Position numbers and translations under genes: made by a program. A DNA stretch of 64,000 nt. It comes from Xestospongia bergquistia. Taxonomy: Eukaryota > Porifera > Demospongiae > Haplosclerida > Petrosiidae. Positions within the stretch are counted from its first letter, which is position 1, and each line of letters starts with the position of its first letter. The notes beneath the pieces are model-generated. The model was not told where the DNA came from, made no database searches, and saw nothing but the letters and a program-made list of their open reading frames with translations. Shown one piece after another: positions 11,585 to 23,960 of this stretch. The stretch lies in NCBI GenBank assembly GCA_963965975.1, contig OZ014412.1:11422849-11486848 (forward strand). Reading direction: 5' to 3'.

Positions 11585-14146
11585 ACTGTAATACAATAAT
11601 ATATATTTTGAGTTTAAATAGTATTGTATTCAAAATTGTGAAATACTTAAAATTTTGACATGCTGTCAAGGAAAAATTTCTATGTGAGAAGCCACAGTGT
11701 GAATCCTGTAGAACTGTTACCACAGTTTGTGAAGAGTTTATTCAAATCATAACACTATTAATAATGTGAGTTAGACTACTTCAATGATCATCACCACATT
11801 ACGTCAACATGACATATATGAATATGGTATACTCACTGCAATTATGTATTATCTAATAGAGCTGACATATTAAATTAGAATAGGATGAGTTAGATGATGA
11901 TGACATCATACACAACATGCAGACTTAGCATCAATGAAAAATATTTTCTTTAACTAATGAAACATTAAAGAGAATCTTCATTGCTCTGGCAATTAATTAC
12001 ATGACCTCTATTTTAGTGATGACAGGAGACCACATAGGAACTAAGGTGAGACTTTAGTGCACTATTCAGATTAGGTACCACATGCTGAGGTGCTCTGCAA
12101 AAACAGTAAACAGAATTGCTTGAAAACATCTTTATTTTATGCAAACGATGGAAGCAGTTGGTTGAATTGTTAAACTAGGCATAGTAAGTTCCATCACCAA
12201 TTAACCTATTTAGGTGTGGCAATGACAGTTACAGTTAAGTAACAGGATTTTTAGATTGTGTATCTTTGCTAGCTGATGTATTTTGTAGACATAGAGTCTA
12301 GTGTAGCTTCTATAACACATGCTATATCAGTAGTCTCATGACATCAACAGTTCCTTTTAGATACATCTACTTACTGCTACAACTGTTGGGAAATCAAAGA
12401 AGGCAATCAAGGTAAGTAAAATTTGCTAAAACTTCTAAATGAAACATTTTTATAAAATTTTCCTTGATGAAATTGTAGAAAATTGTATATTATACCCATA
12501 TAGTGGTTTTATTGTAGCAAACCCTTGTTTATATCTACTGTCTTTTTTGAAAGGTTTATCTTATGAAGCACCATGTGCAAACTACACATGCTGCTAGTAT
12601 CGTATATTATTAAGCTTTCTGATTATATAATCTGTTGTTACAGTTCGCTCTGTGAAATTAAAAAGTCATATATTAGAACGTATGTGCAATGTGTAGCACC
12701 ATCTTAATGAGTAGCATGTTTTCTCTATTATTTTGTTATAACATCATAGCTTATGTGTGTGGTTGGTTGTACTTTAGCTTAATGTATGCCTGCAGTCATC
12801 ATCTCTTATTCTAATTGTAATATGTCAGCTCTATTAGATAATACACACTATCTATATTACAACATACATTATATAGAGGAATATTTCAGTTCTATATATA
12901 ATATGAAATAAAATATGATGTCATGTTGTTGTAATGTGGATGAGTTGGGCTAATTTAGTGCCTCTATCAGTTATAATATTAAATGTCACTATTACCTCTG
13001 GTTATTAGTAACTAATAACATATTCTGGGAGGTATGATACATCTATCATTAATTTACATTAACTATTCCGTAGTCAAACATCAATACTTCAAGACAACCA
13101 GTTCTGTGCTATATAATATCTAATAATATTAATGGAGAAAATATCAATACAACTAATATGACTAGTATTGTTTTCATTTAGGTCACTATTTACTATACCT
13201 GAAGTATATGATCTGCTGTGAATATATTGGGAGAAGTCTTCAGAGATAAGTAGAAGGTATGAATGTTAAATGATTTCTAAAGAAATTACTCTATGTATTA
13301 ATAAAGGAAATATGAGGACATGGAATATAAGAAAGGACTAAGTATCATTATTTATTATCAGTGACAATGACTATCTGTTAATATAAGGCCAATAGTAATA
13401 TTAATGTCAGTAGTATGGTATTATAGTGTATTAATACTATTATTATTATGCATTATAGTGTATTATACTAGTATAGTAGTATAATAATCATATTATAATG
13501 CAGTACATAGTAAAATATATTGCATTGATATATCATACTCTGTTCAATATGAACATGATTTGTCATCATAGCTTAATTAGTGAAGCTCTGTAAACAAATG
13601 AATGTTATAACAGTTACATAACATTAATTATAATGTAATCACCATGTTAGCATTACTACTATACAAACTTTACACAGTAGAGTATGTAAACAAAGTTGAT
13701 AGCTCATTTTGATATTGTTTCCAGTATTATGAAATTAGTAAACCCTAAAATATATTCAATGCATTAATCTATAATCTATGTGGTTATATACATGTACATG
13801 TACATGTATATTGTAATGCAGTCTATAGTACATATATTGGTACATGTAATTATGGTATTATTTCACACTTGTTAATGAATGATAACATTGACAACTTCTA
13901 TAATGATACAAGGTGGTCATATAGAGCTCATATTAATAAAATAATAACTAGTTTTATGATGAACATTAAATAACTCAATAACTTATAATAAAACATGACA
14001 GAATAAAATAATGAATTAAAAAGGAACACAATTAACATTAAATAAGTCAGCAGTGAGTTAAAAAAACATATTGTTCTCATTTTACAGGTTATATATAAGG
14101 GAGATTATTGTTATTGATTGCCTTTCACTTGTAGACAGCCTCTGTT
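11585..14146. other. intergenic, AT-rich
   Basis: No recognised gene. 11,600-12,000 is homologous to 45,680-46,350 (upstream flank of copy B). Two plus-strand pieces look like exons by splice signals only: 12,016-12,044 (after 'attttag', before 'gtgaga') and 12,361-12,411 (before 'gtaagt'). They are too short to name. A 6-bp repeat 'acatgt' occurs at 13,790-13,808. Confidence 0.4.
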
Positions 14147-14589
14147 AGTGACAAACAATACAATGGTAACTATAGCAACATCTTGATATATTTGATACCT
14201 TATTATTAGGATCAGTTGGTGCCTCGATATCAGAGTATACAACAGACTGCTCTAAACCTGATGTAGGTGAGTAAGGTGGTATAGGAGGAGGAACTTGATC
14301 ATATTGTAGAACAAAAGATTTTGGTTTCTTTTTAATGTCAGAATAGATGGGATTTGAAGATATTTATAACATAATTAATACTTACCTCAGATTAACAGTT
14401 AATGGACTATGACATGGTTTGTTATCTATATTGAGAGTTTAAACATCAATAAATTACAAGATCTTACATTTATTTAGTTTTCTAAGCATTATGCAAACAG
14501 CTAGAACTACTACAGCAATAAGAGTGAAAACAACAATACTTCCAACAGCTCCAATAACATAATATATTCCAGCAGATGCTGATGATGGT

Positions 14590-14870
14590 GTTATGGTAAT
14601 GACTGAAGAAGTAGAAATATTTACAAATAAATATTTTTATTAGAATAATTAAATTAATACTTCTTAGATTATTTATAAGAATTGAGCTTAAAAGCTATAG
14701 GTATAACTACAGATTGTAAGATGTTGATGATGCTGTTGTGGTAATGACTGTTCGAATAGAAATATTTTAAAAAAAGTTATTTAATTAGAATAATTAAATT
14801 TATTTAGACTATTTATATGAAATGAACTTAACTTAAAAGCTATAGGTAGAACCTGATATATGAAATATAT
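14590..14870 (-). repeat. tandem copy of the TM-exon start and its intron
   Basis: The acceptor side of the transmembrane exon and adjacent intron recur about 140 bp upstream (14,742 versus 14,602). The shared words include 'tagaataattaaatt' and 'aaaagctataggta'. The second copy runs into a stop after about 13 codons, so it is not a usable alternative exon. Confidence 0.5.
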
Positions 14871-15125
14871 GAATTGTATAAGCATTATGTTTACAATTAA
14901 TAATTAACAAGCATTTTTTGAAATAAGTAAACCTGCTAGCTAAATTTAAGATGCAGTAATTGCATAAGCTATTGTGGTGAAGACATTGAAATTCCTATTC
15001 TCCATCATAACTTCAGTATGACAGTGACATTTAAATGCACTATTGTGCAGTTACTAATATTTGATGTATCACTTGTCATGTTGCAATAATGTACTAAGAA
15101 CATCTAATGATGTTATTGTTGTTAA

Positions 15126-15207
15126 CTAATTAATTGCTTTATGATATTCAGATATAGTTATTATAACACTAGCACTAGTAGTAACTGGTTCCTCATCAGA
15201 AATGATG
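15126..15207 (-). other. possible alternative terminal exon of the FN3 gene
   Basis: After an acceptor-like 'catacag' the phase-1 frame reads 'IISDEEPVTTSASVIITISE' and stops 6 residues later at 15,126. It has the right phase to follow the exon ending at 15,269. Use of it would give a secreted form without the membrane span. This is inference only; it could equally be decayed exon sequence, since 14,742 and 54.78 kb show similar relics. Confidence 0.25.
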
Positions 15208-16404
15208 ACTGTATGAGAAATAGACATAACACACTTGGTAATAATATTTAAATAACCTATAGTCTTACTAGGGTATCCATCTCCTAGTATATTAACTGGT
15301 ACCACTGTTATAATATAGGTATATCCAGCTAGTACTCCATTCATTGTAATGTTAGTAACAGTAGTTACATTAACAGTTAATGAACCTGATATGTTGTGAT
15401 AGACTTTTTAGTACAAAGAGGAAGATGAGAGGAGAGAGGAGGTGACTAAAAAAATTAGAATAATATTAAGTAATTGTAACTAATATTATACCTCACAAAC
15501 AATAAAAATAGTATAGTCCTCAGTGTTGTTTGTAACAGTATAAGTAATTAATGGTACAGCTTGTAGAACTAATAATGTACATTACTTAAGATATTAAAAC
15601 TATTTCATTCTTACCATCCAAAGTAAACATAGAATATTGACTATAAGGTCCTAATCTATTGATAATATCAGACCCTACTACTCTGTATTGATACTGTACT
15701 GACTGAGAGAGATTAGTAGATACAATAATAGTGGTGATACTACTACTAGTACTAAAACTACTCATCAACATATTATCACTGGTTGTCCTGATCTCAGTTA
15801 ACAGTGTAGTTAACTATACAGTTAGGATGAAGAATAGGAGTTGACCAGTAGAGAGTAACTGAAGTGTTTGTGAGACCAAGAACAGCAGTAAACTCCGTAT
15901 TACCAATAGCACTAACTTGTTTAGAACTTACAGTAGCAATATAATATGATGGAGGAGAATACCAAGCTGCTACATTGCCTGTTATTGTACAAGTGACTGC
16001 TCCTTGTGTTTGTGGACATAATCCATGACTACAGTCTAGACTTGTAACTGAAGCTTCTATTTTCACTATAAGAAATAAACTACAAATATCGTGTTATAAT
16101 ATATTAACTGACTTGTGATAAGTAAGAGAAAAGAAATCAAATGTGTTGCAGCACACTTATCCATTTTGACTAAATGGGTCATGAACTTATAATATTATAA
16201 TATAATGAATAGACTTGTTTAAGGAGGGGGTATCTTTGTGAGTTGAGTTTATATATTACTAGTGTAATGTGTATTAAATAACATGTAGACCAACTAAATC
16301 ATAACAATAGTGTAAATCTTTGTTTTCTTTGTAATATTATAAGTGATTAGCTAGTAAAACTAATCAATGAAGTACACATAACATTTTTAGAGAATGATAC
16401 TTAT

Positions 16405-16625
16405 ATCTGTCCAGAGAAAAGTTCATATATTGACTATACGGCCCTAATGTATTGATGCTATCAGATCCTACTTCCTACTACTGCCTAAATATTAACTACA
16501 CACAGCAATGCATCACTTCCTGCTAAACCTATAGGCATTTCCTAAACATTAATTGAACACAGCAATATATCGCTTCCTGGTGGACCTATAGGTGATTCCT
16601 AAACATAAATGTACATGGCAATGTA
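16405..16625 (-). repeat. FN3 exon relic plus ~60-bp tandem repeat
   Basis: 16,405-16,480 resembles part of the FN3 exon at 15,610-15,680 (shared 'atattgactata' and 'attgat...atcagacc'-like words). It is followed by three ~57-60 bp tandem units (starting about 16,484, 16,541 and 16,598), each with 'cctaaac/tatta...cacagcaat...cttcctg..acctatag'. Non-coding. Confidence 0.45.
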
Positions 16626-17312
16626 TAAGGTTTAAGTTACTAATTATGTTATTAATTAATACATGGTATCATTTTCAGTGTGTCACTCACTACATGCTGT
16701 GAGTAAGATGTCTAATGAGATGATATTTCTTAATAATTATAACTTTAATATTACTGGAAAAACCTGTTAACAAGCAATAAGAATTGATTTAAAATGACAG
16801 AACACATAATGCTGACAATTATTACCAAACAGTAAACAGACAAGGTAAGATTGTAACAGATTACTTCATTATAACAATCACTACATTAGATTTATAATAT
16901 TGCCATATCAACTGCTACTTATATGTAAATGGTTGTAATGGCAATAAATTACATATGAAGTATATATGTTATGATAGTCAATGTAAACTAAGAGATCACA
17001 CGTTTTAATTACTCTATGTGTGGGACTCATTGAGTACCATATATATGTACAAGTGTATGTATACAGTTGGAAGATTAAAGCAAATAATAATAATGACAGA
17101 AACGAAGTAACATAAATATCTATTATCTAGAGTACAATGAGCACTACATCTTATGATATTATTTATAAAGTGTTGTATGTAGTATAGTTATTTGTTACCA
17201 ATGTGATTCTTTATGATTCTTTACTAACTGAGTATTTTCACTCTTTATAACAACAAACTGTTATTGCCTAACTGACTTAAGTAATTACATATAAGAAAGT
17301 TAATATAACATT
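16626..17312. other. no recognisable feature
   Basis: AT-rich spacer between the FN3 gene and its second copy. No ORF, RNA motif or repeat family recognised. Confidence 0.5.
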
Positions 17313-18354
17313 TTAATTAATATATTCATTAGCAATATTTCCTTGTAATTCAATGATCTCTTTCAGTTCTGAGTCTCTAATATCGTAGTATATCAGACCT
17401 AATTGGGTAGTGGTAGTGGGTGGAGCATCTTTATTGTAGCTCCTCCTTCTCATAACAAGGTAGACAATAAGTGTAGTAATAACAACAATTAACAGAGAAG
17501 AGAGGAACATACACTGACTGGTATATTCACTGTTAACTAATGAATTCAGTAATGTAACATGGTTGTTTGTTACTTGATAAATATGATGTTTATTGTCTTC
17601 AATTAGTTCTAATGGAAATCATCTAATTTTATTTTACTGTAGTGAAAACATACTTGGACAAACAGCAGTTGTTACAGGTAAACACACTGTCAATGTCAGA
17701 ATAAAGAAGTAAAATTAATAACTGAATATTAGAAATGTTCACTGTTAAACAAACATACTAATTAAATGTGATGATGCACTATTTATAGAGGTTAACAATG
17801 ACATTAAAATAGTTGCAGTTTCTATACTAATCACAAATAAGAAAATAAGAATAAATTATATTTACTGTAATTTGATAAATCACTTTTGATGAATACTGTT
17901 GATATTACTACCAGTACTAAGACTACTCATCAACATATTATATCACTGGTTGTCTAGATATCATAATAGTACAAATCATTGAGTTTATACCAGCACACTG
18001 GCTTGTGTTCCATTCTTATCAGTAGTAGTAGTAAAGTTAAATTAATTGTTAGGCCAAGATTGTTAATACTCATAAAACAGCAGTAAGCCCAGTATTAGCA
18101 ACGTTATTAAATTGTCCAGTACTTACTGTATGTATCAATGGGATTATTATCTGTGGAGAACACCAAGCTGCTACATTCCCTGTTATTGTACAAGTGATTG
18201 CTCTTTGTGTCTTTGGATGTACATATGATTACATTCTAGACTTGCAACTAAAGCTTCTATGTTCACTATAAGGCCATACTACAAATATTTTATATTAACT
18301 CACGACTAGTACTGGTAAGAGAAGACAAATCAATGTTACACTATACATTTTCAT
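17313..18354 (-). pseudogene. second FN3/TM receptor copy, decayed ectodomain
   Basis: A signal peptide start is at 18,354 ('MKMYSVTLICLLLPVLVV') with a good donor. The next exon (about 18,270-18,000) is clearly homologous to exon 2 of the 16-kb gene but carries several frameshifts. The 3' exon (17,510-17,313) is intact: a hydrophobic span 'FLSSLLIVVITTLIVYLVM', an arginine stop-transfer, then 'LGLIYYDIRDSELKEI', again a tyrosine in an ITIM-like setting. Upstream 17,640-17,900 has no convincing exon. It belongs to a small cluster of related receptors (14.1, 17.3, 54.8 kb), of which none here is fully open. Confidence 0.5.
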
Positions 18355-18553
18355 TTGGACTGTATATGTGACCATGGTTATGATACAGTGGATTTATAAA
18401 TAACAATAATACATGTTTGACTTATTTATGTATGAAGGTGGTGTGTTTGTGGGTTGAGTTTATATTAGCATTCAACTATTAGGTTATTCATAGTGAATAA
18501 TATTGTTATTCTTATGATTGACTTCATTGTTAACAATGATAAAGTTATGTATT

Positions 18554-18912
18554 TTCCATTAAGATAATGAAAGGCGACTTCAGCATCTCTCTTGGAAGAC
18601 AGGGGCCTCAGGATAATAAACTTTCTGTGGCAAAGCATGATCCACTTGAGCTGGCCTTGTGGGGATGACTGCATGTCGACAAATTCAACATGACCATGAG
18701 TTGAATTCACTGGAAAGAATAGGCTTGACGACAACACCTATAAGCTTGGGACGTTTCCTCTTCTCTTGACATACAACGCAGTAGGACTTGAAGAGTTCAA
18801 CAGCATCTGTTGTGATGTTGGCATACTTTTGCCCAAGATGTTTCAGCATCCTGTCACAACCACTGTGGCCAGTTGCAATGTGATACTTTTTTAGGATGTA
18901 GTACTGGTGAGG
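18554..18912 (-). mobile_element. retroelement integrase fragment (H2C2 zinc finger plus start of rve core)
   Basis: On the minus strand: 'KKYHIATGHSGCDRML' and 'YCVVCQEKRKRPK' form an HHCC zinc-binding domain. After one frameshift, 'HGHVEFVDMQSSPQGQLKW' and 'LRPLSSKRDAEVAFHYL' follow, the start of an integrase catalytic core of the type seen in KRBA2/Ginger/gypsy-like integrases. The duplicate block at 55.57 kb lacks this segment, so it is a later insertion. It is only a fragment, with one frame change. Confidence 0.65.
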
Positions 18913-19145
18913 TGACTTGGTAGTGGAAACTTCAGCTGCTGTTTCACATAATGAATTATCTTGCAGTTCACCTCTTTAGGAATGAGATATTTTGCACATT
19001 GAGAATATTTCTTGAACAAAGCCTCTTTGAATTTTGTCTCAAAATTATATGCTTCACCATTTTGTTTCAAATTCAAGAAAGAAGTGGATGAGCATGGTGT
19101 AGCTGCCTCTTATATGGTGAAGGCTAAGCTAAATTGCAATTACAA

Positions 19146-19330
19146 CACATTAAAGAAAGTTCTAACTATTCTTAACTATGAAAAATCCTCAGAGTAGTCA
19201 TCAAAGCTATGGATGTGATTACACAGGTTTCTTTGCTTGCAATAATTATTGACACCTCTCCCAACATTAAAGGAAGTGTGAACTGCTCTGAACTATGATA
19301 AATCCTCAGAGTAATCATCAAAGCTATGGT
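19146..19330. repeat. 115-bp tandem duplication
   Basis: 19,148-19,212 and 19,263-19,328 are nearly the same ('aaatcctcagagta.tcatc' in both). Part of the segment that is absent from the 55.6-kb paralogous region. Non-coding. Confidence 0.6.
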
Positions 19331-19559
19331 ATTTTTTCCGTTTTTAGTGAATTTATAAAGTCCCTAAGTGAAACAGTGATTTCACAAAACTCCCTGAAAG
19401 TTTCAGGGATTTCGCAAAATTCCTATATACGCATTCTTACTGTAACATACTCACCTTCATCCCTTGTTCTAGAGGATATAATTAGAGGATATTTTAATTA
19501 CAACTACAATTTGCAACAGTCAAATATACCTCTTTCAAAAAATTTACTACATGTTATCT

Positions 19560-19770
19560 ACATGTTATGATTATATATAAAGTATTAGCAACTTCTACCA
19601 TCACTGTAGAGATAGAGGAGCATTTTGAAGCAGTGATTCCCAATTTAAGTTTCTGTAGAATTAAAGTTATGAAATAGAATATAATAAAAATTATAAAGTA
19701 AAGTATACATTATTGTTTGCCTCCAACTTACATTAACTGGTACATCCTGGACTCTAATGATGCTCTGCAA
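19560..19770 (-). pseudogene. unknown-family exon pair, decayed copy of 56.14-56.41 kb
   Basis: Minus-strand acceptor 'ttttttgcag' precedes a 33-nt exon-like piece (donor 'gtaagt'). A second acceptor 'attctacag' precedes 'KLKLGITASKCSSISTVMVE', which soon hits a stop. The better copy at 56,141-56,300 stays open to 'NLVLSNCS'. The family is not recognised. Conservation of the amino acids while the DNA drifts suggests it was coding. Confidence 0.35.
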
Positions 19771-20199
19771 AAAAATAAAAAATAGTAATAATGTGCCATA
19801 AACTCATAAGTAAACACAATTTATATTACCAACTTTCACAATTTATATGTGTACCTATTCACAAAGGTAATAGGAGACTTAGATATGTAATAAAGTAATG
19901 TCATAAACCATAAGCCTATTATTAACAAGTAAAAAATAAACATCATAATTGACTAAACTCTTATCTGTAGTCTGAGAATATACATTGACAAAGAATTGAA
20001 CAAAATTAAATAGATTGGATTCTTACAGAAACATTAGGCTGTTTCTATTGACACAGACATTTGACTAACCAGTTTTACTAACTCAGTACAAACCTGTGAA
20101 ACACAGCGAAAGAAGACAAGATTAAATATACAATAGTCTTACTTATTCTTTACTACTAAGAAGTTAACACATAAACCTGACTATATATTCGACTTCATT

Positions 20200-20425
20200 A
20201 ACACGTGTCAACTAGAAACAAATCAATCTTGCAAGGTAGAAAGAAAGTGCTTCGATACTTTTTCACTTCTTGCAGCTACAATGTCAGTATTTAACATTAT
20301 TGCACCAAACAGATGTTCATGTGAGTTGTAGTATACTGACTCAATATACCACAGGTTAGAGTTCCGTATACTAAGTAAGTATACTACAATTCACGTGAAC
20401 TGTACAGTTTCCGCCATGATTTGAA
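20200..20425 (-). repeat. hairpin-bearing repeat unit, copy 1
   Basis: Contains an inverted repeat: 'catgtgagttgtagtatact' against 'agtatactacaattcacgtg' read in reverse, with a ~45-nt loop. The minus strand begins with 'ATGGCGGAAACTGTACAG'. Related units lie at 21,608-21,895, 56,880-57,085 and partly 54,540-54,610. The longest ORF is in the 21.6-kb copy; here it is interrupted. Confidence 0.55.
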
Positions 20426-21607
20426 TTACTGACATTGGAGCTGAAGAATGATCAAAGGTCTCTCATACTAACTAACAAGACTGATATATTTCTAGTTCAT
20501 AGATGTTAATGAAGTAGAATATATGGTCAGGTTTATATGTTAATTCCTTGATAATGAAGAATATGTAAGACTATTGTATGTTTAATCTTATAACTCTCTT
20601 GCTGTTTATCACAGGTTTGTATTGAGTTTGTAAAAGTTGCTAGACAAATGTCTGTGTCAATAAGAACAGCCTGATGTCTAAATATATTTGTAAGCATCTA
20701 TTTTAATTCATGTTATTTAATTCTTTATCAATGTATATCTCAGGCAGTATGACTTCAGATAAAAAATTAGTCAATTTTCACATCTCTTTTTCATTTGTCA
20801 GTAAGATTAGGCTCATGGTTTGTAGCTGTATATTATTGCATAACAAAGTCTTCTATCATCTTAATATAAACTACACATATAAATTGTGTATTAGTTTGTA
20901 TGTTAATCAAACAATATTTAAGTACTACTGATAGTAAGAACACCCTCGTGTAAAACAAAGGAATTATTTAAAAGTAAGCTTTTCATCAACTGACCATTTT
21001 TGAGTTCTCTCTTCATAGGATTATATGCTAGTCCTATCTCTTAGATAACAATGAAAAGTTACCAACTATTGATTACTTATAAGCAGCTGTTTGTAATACA
21101 GTAGCAAGATTATGATTTTTATTCTGTAGACCATTTGCTTTGTGCCTATATAATATGTACTGGTGAGCAACTTGAACATTTTATTTTACTGATGTAATGA
21201 TTACTAAAGGTACATATACTTTATGCTGATAGTAAATTGTAATGACACTCTATTCCATAACATTGTACTTCTATTATCTTTTGAGTAACACACACATACA
21301 GGTTAAAGATTTCATAAAATGTAACTTTCTTATTTGTTAATAAGACTGTAATATAGTACTATAGTAATTTAATTATGAGATACAACCAAAATAATGTATG
21401 ACTGTGAAATGTACTACTCTCAAATGATATACTGTCAATATAATACAATAATATAATGCAAAATTAGTATATATTATATAACTACTTGTTTCTTTATAAT
21501 TATAGTAATTTCAGTGGATTTCATTTAACCCTTCATCTGAGGGTGTTAGTTTGTAATGTACATAACATTAACTTACCTTTTATGACACGTTATTACATCT
21601 CTTTTAT

Positions 21608-21895
21608 TTATATAGCCTCATTGGAGTCTGGGATATAGGTGTAGATGTAAGTTAGAGGTAACAATAATGTATCCTTTATTTTATAATTTTTATACCAATC
21701 ATATAAAGTAGTACGAGCGAGTTTAAAATCTTCTTTATTTCTTGCAGCTGTAATGCAGTAATTCAATATTTTGGCAACAAACTGTAGATCCTGAAGTGAA
21801 TTGTAATATACTGATGTAGTGTACTGACTCGGACCTGTAGTATAATAAGTCAGTATATTACAACTCACGTTAACTTGTACAGTTTACCGCCATAT
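21608..21895 (-). CDS. hypothetical protein of a small repeated family
   Basis: A minus-strand ORF of 86 codons with 'YYNSLQDLQFVAKILNYC' and 'RTTLYDWYKNYKIKDT'. Matching but broken ORFs occur in the copies at 20.2 kb ('YYNSHEHLFGAIMLN', 'AARSEKVSKHFLSTLQD'), 56.9 kb and 54.6 kb ('AATKLKKDGKSLILSYN'). The only nearby ATG ('ATGGCGGTAAACTGTAC') is out of frame, so a spliced or non-ATG start would be needed. The 5' part lies inside the conserved hairpin. It may be a coding exon of an unknown family or a structured non-coding repeat that happens to be open. No function can be assigned. Confidence 0.25.
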
Positions 21896-21899
21896 TATT

Positions 21900-22900
21900 A
21901 AAAAACTGACATTATTCTGTAGATGACAGTTAATAGGTCAGTCAACTTTAATCTTACTCCTTGATTTATTTGTGTCTGTTTATCATACTAGTCATGAACA
22001 CTTTGTTCCATTCAATGATATCTCACATTACTATATCTACAGGTATTAAATATTACATATAGATTGTGAATTAACTTAAATATTATATCTTTATGTATCG
22101 CTGTCAATGTAGGTAAACAATGAAGAAAGTAAACTTTTCTCACATAATAGTGTTGCGTTCATTTTCTACAGAGCTACCTCTAATAATGAAAGCTTAAATA
22201 AATATTCTCACTTATATTTATGTTTGTATTCAGTCTAGTTATTACCAAGTTTTTTTTTGTGAAGGTCACCAGCATCACATGGTAACATAATCTATTACAT
22301 AGCAATAAATATATCTTATAATCACTGATACAGTGATTTTTTGGCCTTCAAAATGTACAGCTTGGATGTCACTCTAATGATGCATTAATTTAGAAATCTT
22401 GTTTGTCAGCACATAGATATACTACATACATCCAAATGAAGCACTTATAATTGGTAAGTATATTAATAAGAGAAAACTGTATAAACATTAACTGGTACTT
22501 TGACATTACAATCAAATATAATACTAGAAAATAAATATTACCAGATGTAATACTGCCATATGTAATGCTATCAAATGTAATATTGTCAATATAATACTGC
22601 AGTATCAGTGTATAATACATTATTGTTCTTATTTCTATTTAATTTCTATAGCATCGTTGGGCATAAGGCTCAAGGCTCAAGACATCCATCTATCTCAAAG
22701 AGTCTGGAGCATAAGTTAACAACATATACTACTGGTTTACATTAATTCAAAATGTATCATTACTCTAAATTTATGTTTTCTTTCTATAACTTTGTTAGAC
22801 ATCAGGATCAAAGGTCAAGTCATCAATTTATCTCAAAGAATCTGGAATGTAAGTTAATACAATACACTACTAAGTAATGTTACAAGATAGTTTACTGTTA
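21900..22900. repeat. inverted duplicate of 53.3-54.3 kb
   Basis: Reverse-complement identity with 53,300-54,300 is visible at several points in reverse order: 'cctgtagatatagtaatgt' (54,130) against 22,025-22,045, the 'gataaacagacacaaataaa' word (54,175) against 21,960-21,990, and the exon-like cassettes. Confidence 0.55.
22640..22860 (+). other. array of short exon-like cassettes (plus strand)
   Basis: Two units, about 22,646-22,710 and 22,797-22,852, share 'catc.atctatctcaaagA' and 'tctggA' and end in 'gtaagttaa', a good donor, after an acceptor-like 'tag'. Related units are at 58,100-58,550 (plus) and 53,405-53,640 (minus). Each potential exon is ~45-65 nt. The encoded peptide is unclear. 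They could be micro-exons of a non-coding or extended transcript. Confidence 0.35.
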
Positions 22901-23960
22901 GTCAGTAGTGTACACCCACATGACTGATAACTAATGATACAGAGTTAGCCTTTAATTGTCTGCCTTCATTAGCTGTATAAATAATATCTTGTTAATTGCT
23001 GAATTTGACACATGCATATCAATTATTATACTCATTATATGTAATATGTATGCAACGTGAAGAGTGTCAAATGTTCTAGCAGGCAATGCAACTGCTTTCT
23101 CCAACCAGTTTAGTCATTAGCTTATTGTAATGGATAGTCATTTAAGAAGAGATACAAAATAGCTGTAACAGAATTACAGGTAGAGATGGGTATGATCTCA
23201 GACTACTTAATAATTTGGAAGAAAGAAAGACAGGAATACAGTGTGTTAACATATTGTAATTACAGCATGGTAATAGTACAAGCGAAGACAGCATTTGAAT
23301 CCTTTGCATATATGTGTGTGTGTGTTTTCAACTTCAACAACTATTTCATTTCAGTTGTGAACAAGATAATCACTTGAATCATGTACATAGTGACCATGAA
23401 ATACTTTAACAGACTGAGGCTTTTCATCTTATATCCTTCATCACACTGCTGCTCCTTCATAAGTCTTACATATGATGTGTTATACACATAATGGTAAGAT
23501 CTTATCTTATAATTTAAATATACTAATAATATAACATTTGTATATAGTACATTGATCATTGCATGTTAGGTAGTGCATGCCTGAGTTGTTTGTGCATTTA
23601 ACCTTCCATGCATGAGTGACTTTCTAGTTAAGAAATACCTCAAATAAAATATGTTCTGTTTGTGAATCTGGGTAGCTTATGTAAATATAAAAGATTCTAC
23701 AGCATCTTCTCAAGGATTAATATCTAAACATTAAATGTGTTCCTAATAAGCGTGAACAGCAAACATACATTTGTTTATATGCAGCATTCATGACTAGTTG
23801 CTTCATGCCAATTAAGGCTCTCATCATGCTAAAGTTTTTCCAAAGCTTCAAGTTTATAGTTACATGCACTAAATGTACTTAATTAGTCAAAATATATAGG
23901 TAATGATATTAATAGTAAATTGTATTCACTTTTAATAGTTTAATGAAATTGACAATAATT
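22901..23960. other. no gene; paralogous to 60.95-61.5 kb
   Basis: 23,190-23,470 matches 60,950-61,300 and then 61,461-61,500 (shared 'catggtaatagtacaagcg'-like and 'tttgaatcctt' words, 'agtgaccatgaaat'). No coding function seen. Confidence 0.45.

Larger units (their letters stand above)
14147..16164 (-). pseudogene. FN3-type single-pass receptor gene with ITIM-like tail, disrupted
   Basis: Exon 1 (16,164-16,113) encodes a signal peptide, 'MDKCAATHLISFLLLIT'. Exon 2 (16,065-15,615) encodes a Cys-containing start and a fibronectin-III-like domain ('VTLYWSTPILHPNC', then 'VQYQYRVVGSDI' in another frame). Exons follow at 15,568-15,492 and 15,445-15,269 ('GYTYIITVVPVNILGDGYP'). A transmembrane exon lies at 14,602-14,468 ('IYYVIGAVGSIVVF'), then 14,425-14,386 and a tail exon near 14,325-14,147 with Pro-rich sequence and 'VVYSDIEAP', which fits the (I/V/L)xYxx(I/V/L) inhibitory-motif pattern. 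Exon 2 contains a one-base frame change near 15,795. The 15.4-kb exon has an in-frame stop, and the last two tail exons do not join in phase. It is therefore either a recent pseudogene or affected by sequence errors. Ligand unknown. Confidence 0.55.

Noticed and set aside
19295-19570. 91-codon plus-strand ORF
   Set aside because: Overlaps the boundary of a repeat-derived insertion and antisense of the unknown minus-strand exon; not conserved in the 56-kb copy.
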